From the NCBI RefSeq assembly GCF_023101765.2, contig NC_064216.1, forward strand, positions 3,562,501-3,626,500: a stretch of 64,000 nt of DNA. The letters are read 5' to 3'. Below are positions 22,150 through 34,266 of the stretch, piece by piece. The stretch is from Spodoptera frugiperda (taxonomy: Eukaryota > Arthropoda > Insecta > Lepidoptera > Noctuidae). Each line of letters opens with the position of its first letter. Position 1 is the stretch's first letter. Both the position numbers and the translations under genes were made by a program. Below the pieces are notes generated by a model. It was not told the DNA's origin and made no database searches. It saw only the letters and a program-made list of their open reading frames with translations.

Positions 22150-22340
22150 AGATGCAGGGCGCGGGGCACGCACGCTTTGTTTGATAAAGTTTATTCGGGG
22201 AAATAAAACTGTTAGCCGCGATTGCGCGGCGCGGCGGGGCGGGGGGCGCGCGGGGCGAGAGGACTAGCCCGGCCGGCAGCTGCGACGCATCTGCCGCTCA
22301 GGTGAACCTACGTGCCTCGTCTCAAGGTGCCGACGTCGTG
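22150..22340 (-). promoter_or_regulatory. GC-rich putative promoter region of the 22001 gene
   Basis: CpG-dense sequence in AT-rich surroundings, with GC-box-like GGGGCGGGG (about 22235) and E-box-type hexamers: CAGCTG near 22121, 22137 and 22277, and CACCTG (minus strand) near 22300. A TATA box is not evident. Assignment as promoter rests on position and composition only. Confidence 0.4.
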
Positions 22341-23374
22341 TAATTAAGCTACAGATCGGCTCGAATGTAAACAAAGCGATAGATAGCTATGTCTAACGCG
22401 CGTAATCAATGTCCTGTACTCCATTGTCCCACGAATTCATGTTCAATACACGGCCGCGCAGCATCTTAGTTTGTAAGCAGTAATTACGTTAACGTGACCT
22501 ATATAATATTAGGTAGGACAGGTAAGTTAAACAATGGGATTGCAACAAAGGGATTGCGAACAACAGGATGAAACGGGAATGTAGGAACAAAGATAGTAGT
22601 TTTAATAAAGGAGAATTTCAGTAACATTCACGACTTAAGCTTCCGACAAGCGTAATAGGAGAGGTTTCATTCGAACAAAAACTCAAATATGGACAGTGGC
22701 TGTTTCGTTTTTCACTTCCATTTACGGGACTGAAAAATGAAACAGTTTCGAGGTTCATCGTTTTACGGACAGTTCATGCTCGATGGTAAATACATAGGCA
22801 TCTATGTAAAATGTAAAAATCAATACTCAGGTTTATGTACTACCGGGAAACGAGCTGTCGACGGTCGTATGTATCAACTAGCGACTGATGTATGTGTATG
22901 TAGTAGTACATACATATCAGGTGCCGGGTGGTGGTGTACGAAATTTCCGATAATCCGGTCCGCAAAGTCAGGTTCCGTCATCTCAAAATAAAGGCGAGAT
23001 CCCATTGTGTGTGCTAGTTGCAAGAAGGACTGGCAGGTTACACAATGGGGACTTGAGTGGATGCCGAGCGTGTGCACTTGCTCATAGTTCGCTTGTCGCC
23101 TCCGAAACTATTCTAACTATTTGCGAGACGCGCTCCAGGCAGTCTGTACTCGGCTTTATTGAAGCTTTGTGTTGCTAAATGAATTCTTACTCTTTATTAG
23201 TTTATACTTCAAGTAACTTCAAAGTAAATATCTCTGTGATTAGTTCGTAGATAAGTATTATTTTTGTCTGCCTTATTGAGTAAGTTATACCTACTGTATT
23301 TTTTTCTTTTTCTTGTCCAACATTTTTTAGAAACAAAGATGAGTATCAAAAAAGAGCAGCACCAATAAATGACT
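22341..23374. other. non-coding, upstream of the basic-protein gene
   Basis: No coding signal recognised. Overlapping frames at 22737-23077 on both strands are opposing shadows without recognisable sequence. Confidence 0.4.
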
Positions 23375-23500
23375 AATTGCCGTACTCAGAGACATTTAAT
23401 GATTACTTAAACTATTCCTTAGTAACAATTTTGTTCCTAAAACAATTGCTTAGGACAGGTTTAAGTAATCATTCAAACGACTCTGAGTGTGGCGGTAATT
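23375..23500. mobile_element. MITE family G, copy 1
   Basis: Left arm AATTGCCGTACTCAGAGACA, then TTTAATGATTACTTAAAC; the right arm GTTTAAGTAATCATTCAAAC, then GACTCTGAGTGTGGCGGTAATT is its inverted repeat. The small loop holds TTCCTTAGTAACAATTTTGT. Other copies: 34722-34812 and 62183-62262. Confidence 0.85.
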
Positions 23501-23879
23501 TTTATTTTTACTAAAACCATTATATTTTTTAAATGTTTTGTTACTTTGTTTATTATATTAAACGAACAACTTTTAAAAAGAAAATACTTACGATGTTCTA
23601 AGGTCCTTATAATTCGATTTCAATTAGAAAGCTACTTCGAAACGTTGGCATCGTCTAACGATATTTCCGTGGGCGGTTGATCAAGATAATTCTATCAGGT
23701 GTCTCAGTAATTGACAACTTTAAGTGGCTATTTTGTATTTAGAAATTCTTATCTTCAGTAGGTTGGAAGATAACATCGGATTTTCTCTTAGATAGAATCG
23801 ATAGAGGTATTAGTGTTGTTACATTTCACTTTTCACAGGATTAGTTTTATTCTAAACATTTTAAAATACGGCTACATAT

Positions 23880-24028
23880 CTTACGATTGGAATGTGCAGT
23901 TTTAACTGTACAGTTCGACTGTACAGTGTACACTTTACTATGCAATTCTGCAGTGCATAGTTTACTGTACAGTTAGTACCTTCTTCTCTTTTCTATGGTT
24001 AGTACAGCCGAACTATACCTATCGTAAG
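23880..24028. mobile_element. MITE with internal palindromes
   Basis: Ends CTTACGATTGGAATGTGCAG and the reverse complement of ACTATACCTATCGTAAG are inverted repeats. The interior repeats the ACTGTACAGT palindrome around 23908, 23919 and 23960. No coding capacity. Confidence 0.75.
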
Positions 24029-24734
24029 GTATGTAGACGGCATGGACCCATCATTTAACTGTGCACTTAAATTAAAAGTATGGCTGGTAGATAATGCCTA
24101 CCGTTTTTATCAATTAATAAAATAATCAATCTATACTTTTTAACTACATACTTAAGATCTCATAATTATGACTCTATGTACATTCAAATACCCCTTCAAT
24201 TACTCTTAGCCTTACTATATATACTCCAACAAACATACAAACATACATGCAGTAACGAGGCATCAGATTAGTGTCAAAGTGCTAGCCAAGGCCGAAGGTA
24301 CATAATGGTAATAGCATCAGAATGTTACCGAGAAATCATCGATCGATTACTTCGCCAGGGTAGACTGAACTAATAATGGAATGTCAGCTTCAGTGACGGG
24401 GTACGGAAACTCTAGTTAGGAGAAAATAGGTTTAATAAGGATCTTCCTGCTTGAAATTAGCTCCTGTAGATACTTCGTTAATGAGTATTCGAAGAAATGA
24501 GATTTTTTTTCGAGAAGCTTTTAGGAAGTTGTGTTTTGAGTTCTTTGTTACGCGAGGTGACTAATGGACGACATTGATAATGGATCCTAATAAAAAAAAC
24601 ATGCATTACATACATTCGACTCTTATTACTGTCACAGGCTGTTGGTAATGATGATCGATGAGACAAGAATAAATTAAAAAGAATATAATAATTTGATCAA
24701 AAACTTTACATGTACAACTAACAATATTATTAGT
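24029..24734. other. non-coding
   Basis: No gene recognised. At 24081-24101, TGGCTGGTAGATAATGCCTA matches the 3' UTR phrase of the CR1/L2-like LINE at about 53042, so a small LINE 3' relic is present. Confidence 0.45.
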
Positions 24735-24898
24735 CGTTTTTTTAGGAGGATAATCATCCAATCTCCCGCCTTGGGTGAGGCGGTTAAATAATTTATTACC
24801 TAAATTTTTTTAGAGCACAAATGAGTGTCAGACTCTTACTGACTAAAAACCACCCTGTTCTTTCTCCTGCTTTGAGCTGGAGCTCCGGTAACCTTTTA
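24735..24898 (+). repeat. family A short interspersed repeat with internal insertion
   Basis: TTTTTAGGAGGATAATCATCC, CTCCCGCCTTGGGTGAGGCG, then about 40 bp of foreign AT-rich sequence, then GAGTGTCAGACTCTTACTGA, CCACCCTGTTCTTTCTCCTG and AGCTGGAGCTCCGGTAACC. Confidence 0.85.
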
Positions 24899-25397
24899 CG
24901 TTGAATATTATTAGTTCTAGAAATAACTTGAAAACCTTTTAAAAGCCTCCGTAAAAGCCTTTCAGCAACTAATTAGTGCATTCAATCTTCCTTCCAAGTA
25001 AACGACGATCCTCTTAGCGATTCCATGATTTCATGTTCACAGAAATACCTATTAAAAGTTTCACTGGAAAATGTATACAGAAACGCACATAAAGTTATAC
25101 AAAACTGTCACAACTTTGCAATAGATTTTCATCTTTATTGTAAAGAAGATAAGTTTGAAAATCAAGTGTAGATTAAAGGGTAGGTTGTTGTGCTGGCTGT
25201 CTTTCTCTCTAGTAAAGACTGGTAGAGTTCCTTATTAGTAAGGTTTCTCGACTCGTGCAAGATTTGTTCTCGAGATTTTAGAGTTATTTGCGAACGTGGA
25301 ACTTTATGGAACTGCATTGCAATTATGAAGCTTCGTTAATGAGTTTTCAGTTGAAATGCGGTGTTTAGGTTAAACCATTTTCATGTGAGATGTTGTC

Positions 25398-25730
25398 TCT
25401 TTGAATATGTGATTTAGTTTGTGTTTGAAATGTCCTCTAGTAGTGCTTTTAAGTAATAACACGAAAAAAGCTTTTGTTTTATTAAAAAAGGTAACCGCCG
25501 AAGTATTTTCTTTACTGCGTCTTTTTTTTAATCAGGGAATATGTCTGAAAAATATATGATTATCAAACTGCCTCGTTGGCCGAGTCGGGTCGCAAGTGCG
25601 ACTCGGGCTCGGCAAGGGGTCTCGGGTTCGATTCCCGGATTGAGCAAAGTATTACTTTGCTTTCAGTTTGTTAGTACTACTCCGTGCTTACACGGAGTTT
25701 AGAAATGTGCCCGGTATATGGCAATAAGCT
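25398..25730 (+). repeat. segmental duplication, copy 1
   Basis: TCTTTGAATATGTGATTTAG, TGTCCTCTAGTAGTGCTTTT, AAAGCTTTTGTTTTATTAAA, GGTAACCGCCG, ATTTTCTTTACTGCGTC, TCTGAAAAATATATGATTAT and the head of a SINE-1 occur in the same order at 26972-27360. The shared SINE insertion shows this is one duplicated block. Confidence 0.85.
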
Positions 25731-25853
25731 CACCCCCTTTTACATGAGACTAAATACCATAAAATTGTGAAAATTGGATGTACACTATACAGTGCCATTA
25801 TGTGCCACAATGTGTACCTCTGCCTACCCCTTCGGGCATAAAAGACGTGACGA
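25571..25853 (+). mobile_element. SINE-1, full length
   Basis: CCTCGTTGGCCGAGTCGGGT (A box TGGCCGAGT), GCGACTCGGGCTCGGCAAGG, B box GGGTTCGATTCCCGG, then body ATGTGCCCGGTATATGGCAA, TAAGCTCACCCCCTTTTACA, GTGCCATTATGTGCCACAAT, CTCTGCCTACCCCTTCGGGC and tail ATAAAAGACGTGACGATG. The best copy in the window; head and tail define the family. Confidence 0.9.
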
Positions 25854-26184
25854 TGATCTATCAAAACATGGTCGCTTAATTTTCCCCGAAGAAAGGCCCA
25901 GTAGTGAAGGAACAATGAACTCCAATTTCGTCAGCGCCGTTGTCTCGTATCGTAAGGGGCGTGTCTAATGTCATACACAGAGCACACCACCATACTCCGG
26001 TGCACGTAATTAGGACTCTGCTTCGCTTAATACGTTCTTGGAAATCTTTAACTTAGGATAAGGGTTTTTATGGCTGTTGTGGGTTAGAAGAAAGCCTCCT
26101 AAGAAGAAGGTGTGTATTGTCACTTATTTAAATTAAAAAATAAAAGACTTTTTAGTTTATCATATTACCTATTATACATTTTTT

Positions 26185-26545
26185 TCCCCTAAGGGGTGGT
26201 AGAAAGAGGTGCACATTACGGCACGCAATGCCGTTATACAATGTACAGCAACTTTTCACCATGTTTGTTATAAGTCTTATGTATTAGTTGCGGAGTACCT
26301 AGCGGGTTTACCGGGGCTCCGGCTCGACAAGCAGGAGTAGGAACGAGGTGGTTTTTAGTCAATAACAGTCTAACACTCCCTCTCGCCTCGCTCAAGGCGG
26401 GAGATTAGTGCATTGGATGATTTTCCCCCTCAAAAAAGGGGTGAGTCTATTGTCATCTACTAGGCACAATTCCACTGATGCTACTACTGAGAAATGTTCG
26501 AAAAACCGAAAATACCAGTAATAAGTTTGCCCGACCGGGAATCGT
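26185..26545 (-). mobile_element. SINE-1 interrupted by a family A repeat
   Basis: The tail half (CCTAAGGGGTGGTAGAAAGA, GGTGCACATTACGGCACG) is at 26185-26288. The head-side half (GGGGTGAGTCTATTGTCATC, GGCACAATTCCACTGATGCT, ACTGAGAAATGTTCGAAAAA, CGACCGGGAATCG) resumes at 26438. The 149 bp between them are family A, so the SINE is older. Confidence 0.9.
26289..26437 (-). repeat. family A repeat nested in SINE-1
   Basis: GCGGAGTACCTAGCGGGTTT, ACCGGGGCTCCGGCTCG, AGGAACGAGGTGGTTTTTAG, CTAACACTCCCTCTCGCCTC, GGATGATTTTCCCCCTCAAAAAA. Complete, with its A-run at the end adjoining the resumed SINE. Confidence 0.9.
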
Positions 26546-26971
26546 ATCAACTAGGCAGTCCTAGTTATATCTTCAAAATTTATACCTATATAATTCTAAA
26601 AGTCAATACGAATCAAATAAACTAATGAAAAAACAACAAAACATAAATAGAACAAAACGTGTACGTAAGCTTATAAAAGCATTCATTTGCCGACTTCATA
26701 ATAAAATTCCTTCCTAGAAACCCGTCTCTATCCATAGATTTTAATCCCTTTTTTGCAGTAGACAATGAGAAATCCAAACCTATCCATCGCTTTTATGAAT
26801 TCACTGAAATAATGAAACCTAAAGGACTGAAAAAGGATTGGACAGTCATTTCGAAATGAGAGATAAAAGCATTGTTCATATATCCCAGCATTTTCATCAG
26901 TGAATACTCAATCAAACAAATGGATCGATATGAAAATTGAGCTTATGTACCGTTGTATATACCTATATGTA

Positions 26972-27360
26972 TCTTTGACATATGTGATTTAGTTTGTGTT
27001 TGAGACGTCCTCTAGTAGTACTTAATTAAGTACTTTTATTTTCACTTATAAGAAAGCTTTTGTTTTATTAAAGCTAGGTAACCGCCGTATATTTTCTTTA
27101 CCGCGTCAATTTTTTTAATCAAATAATAAGTCTGAAAAATACATGATCATCAAACTACCTCGTTGGCCGAGTCACAATTACAAGTACAAACGCTCTTGGT
27201 ATCTGACATAGGGGTCTTACTAAAGTTCAATTCTTGTTTATATGAGCACTAGTAATGTACTTAGCTTATTAGTTTAAGTCGGATATTTTCAGAGGTTATT
27301 TTTGTTGCTTGCTTCAGGGTCGTGGTGCCGAAATGTGCCCGGTCATTTATGGCAATAAAA
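26972..27360 (+). repeat. segmental duplication, copy 2
   Basis: Parallel to 25398-25730 with scattered substitutions and small indels (for example an extra ACTTAATTAAGTACTTTTAT stretch near 27020). About 1.57 kb separates the two copies. Confidence 0.85.
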
Positions 27361-27366
27361 ACGTCA
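27158..27366 (+). mobile_element. SINE-1, decayed copy inside the duplication
   Basis: CCTCGTTGGCCGAGTCACAA retains the A-box head, but the B-box region is degraded (AAGTTCAATTCTTG). The body phrase GTGCCCGGTCATTTATGGCA survives at 27337. More diverged than its duplicate at 25571. Confidence 0.8.
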
Positions 27367-28782
27367 CTATTATTTTGTGTTATTGTAAAATATAACTAAT
27401 AATACAGTAAAATATAGGGTGTGAACCCGTGGGAAAGTCATATTTACTGTAAATGTGTACCAAAATTTGTTAATTTCACAATGCCCTCCGAAAAATAACA
27501 CATTAGTATATTATTGTAAATTAATTATTTCAACAATGTATGAATATCCGCCATGTTTTAAAATTGCTCTTCGTTAAGTACTTTATAGAATCATTATAGG
27601 TAAATTAGTATTTGTGAAGTTTCTGTCCAATAACTCTCCTCCATTTTAAAACAAATTAGAGTTCCCTTGAAGTCTGCCTGTTAATGATCGATTTTCCTTT
27701 TTTTAATTTTCCTATATTAACAAGAGTCGTATTTCTGATACGACCATCTCTGATGTCGACTGTTTTTTGACAAAATCTTCTTTGATTTTACTTACAAATA
27801 TAAGATGGCCTTGGAAATACACAACGAAAGCTGCAATGGGTGTGGATTTCCATATATAAACAATATGTATAGACCTACTCATTTCGTTTGTAGTCAAGAA
27901 AACATAATAGTTTTGTTTTATTGCATCAAATCTTTTTTTGGTTCCCGATTTGCTCCCAGTACAGTATATATGACCATTACATCGAGGATGAATGCAAAAT
28001 TTGTTACATTTTGTATCCACATATTTTTTAAACACACCCATAAGTACTTAATTTTTTAATGTTAAAATAATTTTAATAATATTTTTTTTTTGACACTTTT
28101 ATAGTCATGCGTTATTTAAATCGTATTCTTCTTCCCAATTTTCAACTTCTTTACTTTCTGAGTAGTGGGAAAAGGGTGAAAAAATATTATTGATCGCGGA
28201 ACCCTCAATTACTTCAGCACTTGACGCGCTTGATTTAATCCCGATCCTGTTGCTAGTAAAGTGATTGATCTACTATCTTATAAACCTTTTTGATCTTATA
28301 CCTCTATTTTTAAGTACTATTAGATTTAAAAGAGTCTCGAGCAAGACTATGATGGCACAAACTTGGGATCGTTTCAGCTAAGTATGTTATAATATCATTT
28401 TCTCTCACAAAATGCTACTATAGGATCAAAATATTATTCAGGATTATTTAGTCTTACTTCAAACAAGATAGGAGACTTATTCCTTAAAGTGTCCTAAAAG
28501 TAATCTTTACCCGACTAAAATACGAGTTATAAAGGCTATTCCTTGAGTTTGTATGCTTGTGAAATGCTATTACTAGTAAAAATGTCCTATAAATGTTTTA
28601 GAGATCAAATAGCGAACTACAAGACCGAGATATAAAAACAAATGCACTTGAGTATGTTAAGGCTTGGCAAATGCTATTATAAGTTAAAAAGTCTACGCAA
28701 TGCCTTTACAAGAGCATTAGTAGTGACAGACTTATAATATTTCCTTATAGGATTACTTTGCTTGTTGGGAGGTAGGTTAAGT
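27367..28782. other. non-coding, nothing recognised
   Basis: AT-rich sequence. Opposing frames at 27712-28059 overlap each other and show only low-complexity composition. Confidence 0.45.
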
Positions 28783-29081
28783 TTTTTTATGGTATAAGCC
28801 GGTATACGACCCGACAGATTACTGGATGGTAAGCAATCACCACCGCCCGTGGACACGCGAAGGACCAGGCGCGTTACAAGTGCGTTGCCGGCCTTTTGCG
28901 GGTTAGGAATTTAAGGGGTTGATAGGGAATTGGGGATTGGGTAATTCGGACTCCGGTGACTTTACTCACACAACGAAACACAACGCAAGCGTTGTTTCAC
29001 GTCAGTTTTCTGTGAGGCCATGGTATCACTCCGGTCAAGCCGGCTCATTCGTGCCGAAGCGTGGCTCTCCCACACTTAAAA
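28783..29081 (+). repeat. family C dispersed repeat
   Basis: TTTTTTATGGTATAAGCCGG, AATCACCACCGCCCGTGGAC, GCGTTACAAGTGCGTTGCCG, GCGGGTTAGGAATTTAAGGG, CACAACGCAAGCGTTGTTTC, TCTGTGAGGCCATGGTATCA and CGTGCCGAAGCGTGGCTCTC. One of the two most complete copies. Confidence 0.9.
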
Positions 29082-30471
29082 GTTTTGTTAATCATGTTAT
29101 TAATATTATGTAGTAAAAGGCCTTACATTATAGATAGATAACTGGTATATAATTTATACTCTCCCAGTGCCAAGATAAAATACTTATACACCTTTTTGAG
29201 TCTAGAAGAGAGAGAAATTCATAACAATGGTACTTACGTAAGTATACGCATATACGTAACGCGCTCTACTTAGACCGCCGCAAAATAGTAACGAAACTGG
29301 AAACAAAAAATACTCTACTCTACTATATAAATGAAGTTTTGTCTTGAAACCTGTAATTTTTCAAATTTAATAATTTAAACACTAATCGATTTTATTCGAC
29401 GAAAATACAGCCATATTGATGAAACTTCTGCATCTGACTGTACTTGAGAATTTTGATTAACCAAAGCCATTGCTAACGTCTCTTGCAGGCTGTGTTCACT
29501 GCAGTGATGGACGTCTTGCATCTAATACGGATCGACGTCTTGCATCCAATACGTATTGGACGTAAGATGTCGATATCGTATTTCGATGCGGGTTCCCTTT
29601 GTTGTGGGTATACCTACATACGAGTACATATGTATTTTGCTAGGCTGTAGTGCTATAAGCTAGGTTTTGTTTGGGAATGTCTCTATTCAAAGGTTGTATG
29701 TTTTCTATGTAGATTAAAGTCTTAAGTAAATTATATGCAACGTATTCATAATTATATAAACGCAACGTCACGCCTTTTATTTCCGAAGGGGTAGGCAGAG
29801 GTACACAATACATATGTCACGTAAACGTCTAAAGTTAATTATTAATTACATAAATAATAATAATACTGATTGACCGCCGGTAGCTTCGATTTCTTACGTT
29901 ACTGGGTTACTGAAAGTTACTGTTTTTTATATTTTTAAATGTGTTTTTTTTACAATTATATATTAAGGTAAAGTATTGTTGATAATTAATAAATAGAAAT
30001 TCTGAAAAGTAATAGGATGGTAGTGGTTCTTTTCCACTGTCCAGTCTCAGTTACGACAGAAATGGTTGGATAGTTTCCCTACTTTTAAAAATAATATGTG
30101 TAGCCAGTGAGAAAATTACATTATTAAAATATGTTAATATGTCTACGGCTGCTTTTAAATAAAAAAATAAGGTAATAGAAAGCTTGTTAATGTATACGGT
30201 GTGTTTTTATTTTAATTCCATTATTGAAGATTTTACTTAATACAAACATTAAAGAAAATATCTAACCAAATCTTTATTTATTCTTTCTAGAACGTAACAA
30301 AGACAAGATCAGTATAAAGTAACACTAATTACCAGCATAATAGGGTTCAAATTACTCTCTCTCATTATAACGCAATCAGTCAGAGAGAAAGCAGCTTTCA
30401 GATTCCATTTACAATTTGAATTCGAATCGATATCAGTTGGAACAGTTCTTTGAAATAGACCTGATACATTG
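29082..30471. other. non-coding with small repeats
   Basis: No gene recognised. At 29510-29557 a 24-bp unit (GACGTCTTGCATCTAATACG-type) occurs twice in tandem, then partly inverted. At 29762-29815 lies a minus-strand SINE-1 tail (AACGTCACGCCTTTTATTTC, CGAAGGGGTAGGCAGAGG). Confidence 0.55.
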
Positions 30472-30676
30472 TTAGGGCTAGTCGACACTAAGCTTCACCT
30501 GTGAGCCTGTTAGCCGTTCCGACAGTGTAAATGAAGCTTATGTTGGCACTATACACTCGCGCGAGGTCGATGTACATTGCAGTTTTATAATGAGAGAAGA
30601 AGTATATCTACTTTAATAAAACGACAATGTATCTCGCTTTCGTCTTGACTAGTCCGAGAGTGTGGTACTAGCCTTA
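30472..30676. mobile_element. MITE, probable TTA target duplication
   Basis: GGGCTAGTCGACACTA at the left and AGAGTGTGGTACTAGCC at the right are imperfect inverted repeats, flanked by TTA on both sides (30472-30474, 30674-30676). The interior has no coding capacity. Confidence 0.7.
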
Positions 30677-33343
30677 GAAATGTTACCTGTCACAACATGT
30701 TTCAATCTTGTGTTTGGGTGTTTCAGTCATGCTGTTAGAGTAGAGCCTTTGTTTTGTTTTTTTTTATGACAATGGGATCTAAAGGTGTCTAGATTTTTTG
30801 GGAGAAAGAGTAGTGTATAGGATGTATGGGATTTTTATCTCACTAAAACTATTACGGTTGTCAGGATTGACAAAATGGTTTTAAAAGTTTTCAGTGCTCT
30901 AGTTCCAATCCCTGTAGTGAAAAGTATTATAGGTATTTTACTCAGTTTTGAAGTTTTTTATTGTGGTATGAAAGGCTTTGTAAAGTTTCTTCCACTTTAA
31001 ATTTCATCAGCAATAAATTTTAAAAGATTTGGCGCCGGAAAACTCTGGTTAAGTATTTACATACATGTAGTTTTTAGTAAATAAGTATAAGTTCCCTATA
31101 ATATAGTCTATCTCCTATTACAGAGAACAATTGGATACAATTTTAGAAAAGAATCACAAAACAGAAACTCGTTGACGTCTCTAAAACTGGTCTACGAAAT
31201 TTCGTAGCACAGATTACGTAATTTGCTACGACGTAGCTGCTACGTTCAGTGTAAGTCCGCCAGACGGAGAGCTACGGAAAAACGAAAAAAGCGCTACATT
31301 ATTACGGTGTATGGCAGCTTGAGTGACTGGCTTGGCTGCCTGAAGAAATATTTTAGGATTAAAGAAGAGAGAGAGATAGAAAAGATTTAATTTAAGAATT
31401 TGTTTTATACTAAAATAATGTTGTCTCTATAGAAAGTTTTATTATGAAAACGAATAAGTTCTTTTGACTAGGTAGTGACAGACTTTTACTGTCTAAAAAC
31501 CACTTCGTTCCTACACCTGCTGTTCGAGCTGGAGACACTGTAATCCTCTAGGTAGTCCACGGCAAATTCCTATCACTTTACTACATATTTCGCACTTCTC
31601 TTCTATCATTTTTTTTAATATTAGTATCAATATTATGTAACTTATTTATTATTATCTACCTACTGAATACAAATTAGTACCATCACTAACAAACCCATCA
31701 CAAAATCATGTCAAAATATGAAACCAAATAACAACTTTGTCTCCTGAAATTTCGTATTTTCCTTTTCAAGGCACACTTAGTAAATGAAAACAGTAGATTT
31801 CTAAACACAGGACAGAGGCAGCCATTTTTGTTTTAAAAAATCTCAAAGTAGCCAGGTTCAGTGGACTTGATAAACCACTACTCTACTATATGAATAGAGC
31901 AGTTTTTGCTTCGTAACAAACAAAGCTCCCCTTTTATCTTGCCGACGGTTAAGACCCGACGGTCACAAATAAAAAATGTGAGAGGCTAATTAAATTGCAA
32001 GGAAAAAACTCCCTCCCTCCCTCTTTCATCGTACTCGGACCTCTTTGTCCTCACATAGGTACTTACGTAACAAACCTTATTAAACTAATTGTTTTCTCTT
32101 CGAAGAATTTAATAAACTCTACTACTATTAATTTGTCAGTAAAATGAACTAAGAATTTAATTACGAAATGAACACGTAGATGTACTATCTCAATCTCGGT
32201 TGCTCAAGGTAAATTACAACTTTACATTCGAAATATAAAGTTCGAAATTGATTGTCAGCGTTGTAATAGGAGTTGAATCGCGAACGTAGGTATTCCATGT
32301 TTTGTGATTTTATAGAAACTGTGTAATATATGTACATACAGGTATGTATGTATAATAATGTATATAGAATTCGCAAACACTGAAAAGCTTAATTTCAGTT
32401 GAAATGCGAATAATAATAAATCCTTTTTGTAAAATATGATGGTACATTTTACTCGCACACGTACCAAGGTACAAAATACACAAAGTGACGGTTTCATGAA
32501 AATGTAAATTAAAGTTTTCCGTGAAAACGTTGGGATTAATATTCATATTAGTTGTAGTGAAAATAACTGCGAGCGTTGATATCGATCGGGGTTTTATACA
32601 GAGCCTGTTGTGTTGTTTGAAACGAAGCTTTTGACTGGACGTTTTAAATTAATTGTGTATTTCATGATGTGGTGAAACAAAAGGGTTTCTGTGAAACCGT
32701 TTGATTGGTTTTGGATGTGTAGAAGTGATTGTTTTTGCTGAGAATCGCCAGACAAAACGTTAGTGTCTTGTGACATTGACGATTTATAATTATGTTTATT
32801 TCTTGTTTAGGTGTTTCTTCGGAGCTTTGGAAAAAAGGTTGTATTCCAGTTTTCAGTTAAACGGACTTTCTTGGTCATTCTTCTCCATAGGAATCTAAAC
32901 TTTGGGACGAGTAAATAGGTGTTTTTATTTATTAATTTGAAATAAATATGTTTAATTTAACGTTGACTTTGAAATACTACATAAGCTTGGCTGTGTTTTA
33001 ATAGTAAGAATCAACATTATTAATAGTTTTTTTCTTATTAATTAGAACTCATACTATTGAGTTCTAGACTTTTGAATTATAGAGATAATTTTCCCTTGCA
33101 ACATGAATACAATCAGACTAATGGTACAAAGTAACAGTTATTACGAAATCAAAAACTCGATTACAACCAATTTACTCTTGGAATCAAAGACTTGAAAACA
33201 AAAACGTGTTCAAACCTTAACTAAACTCGACCTTTAATATTATGTCTTTAAAAATATATATATTCTTTTCTTAAATATTTAAAATTTAAAAGGTACAAGA
33301 TTATCCTTGAACCACCATAGTCACCGTACTAAGGACACACGGA
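30677..33343. other. non-coding with one family A relic
   Basis: No gene recognised. A family A fragment (GTGACAGACTTTTACTGTCT, CCACTTCGTTCCTACACCTG, GAGCTGGAGACACTGTAATC) lies at 31473-31562. Around 31195-31260 a cluster of short palindromes (TACGAAATTTCGTA, GCTACGACGTAGC) suggests a decayed TIR element. Confidence 0.5.
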
Positions 33344-33475
33344 TCACAAGGCATTCCCAACATAATCGCCGCACCGATGCATCAATCTCACTAAGATTGC
33401 GTACGTGACCCGGTGATCCTTCATCCTGCCAGTTACAGCCTCATAACTGCCATGCTGCGCGAGTTTGGCTATCTC
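33344..33475 (-). other. unexplained coding-like segment
   Basis: On the minus strand a 43-codon stretch in a locally GC-richer patch reads as normal protein (EIAKLAQHGSYEAV, TGRMKDHRVTYAILVRLMHR, CGDYVGNAL) before a TGA at 33344-33346. The frame is open only to an upstream stop near 33500, and no clear splice acceptor was found. It could be an exon remnant, a transposon relic or chance. Confidence 0.2.
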
Positions 33476-34129
33476 AAAGACGAATATGTGTGTTTTGAAT
33501 TAATTTTCGAACATAGGTTGATTTGGTTTTTTTCTTGTTTCGGGTATTTTAGGAAAACAATTGGACATCAATTGTTTCATTTATTTTAGTTATCAACAAT
33601 AGTTATAAAAGATCGAAAATTTGTATGTAAAGAAGAGCGTTATAATGGGGCATAAACACTAGACACGCACTATTTATGATATATGTATTTTCTTACAGAA
33701 ACAAATACTTTAGAAACTATGTATATTGATTTGAAATATTGCATAGAGTACCTTCTAGGTACGTTTTATACTCCTAAATGATTGGTCTAATCTAAGTGTT
33801 GTTATCTTATTTGACTAAATAAAAAAATACGTGTCATCAAAATTTTCATTACCTAACTGACGGAATAAATAGATTTTTAATTTTCATACCCATTCCTATA
33901 GGTGATGAAATTTAAAAATTTCGCAATTTTTTGTTACAAAATTTCAAAAAGGGGGATGGCGAAATGACGGAAAACTTCCAACTTTTCTGTTAAAGTTTTG
34001 AACGAAATTTCACTTCGTGAGTTACGTGTTTCCTTTGTTCGTTTGTCGGTACCATTCAGTTTATACATACCTGAATAAAGTTTAATTGCGATTAAAATAT
34101 AAATATTTTTCATATATATTATCATTAGC

Positions 34130-34266
34130 GTACAGTATGCTTTTCTTCTGTTCTGACTTAAGTTAGTTTGTAGAACTGTCAGGCCGGTGAAGTTTTTTAC
34201 AGCACCTAGCCAATGGGTTATTGAACGCCCGCAAGGTATTTTCCCGTTAACCTGACCAACAACCAC
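34130..34266 (-). pseudogene. possible RTE-type LINE ORF relic
   Basis: The minus-strand translation VNGKIPCGRSITHWLGAVKN, then FTGLTVLQTNLSQNRRK, follows the spacing G-R-x-x-x-x-W-x-x-x-x-K-x-x-G...N-R near the C-terminus of RTE-type reverse transcriptases. Key residues are diverged, and no other LINE sequence is adjacent. Confidence 0.25.

Noticed and set aside
25624..25634. tRNA gene suggested by A- and B-box sequences
   Set aside because: Head and B box belong to a 280-bp SINE with a recurring body and tail; the cloverleaf is not maintained.
27712..28059. Opposing frames of 109 and 84 codons
   Set aside because: They mirror each other, have no splice context and no recognisable sequence.
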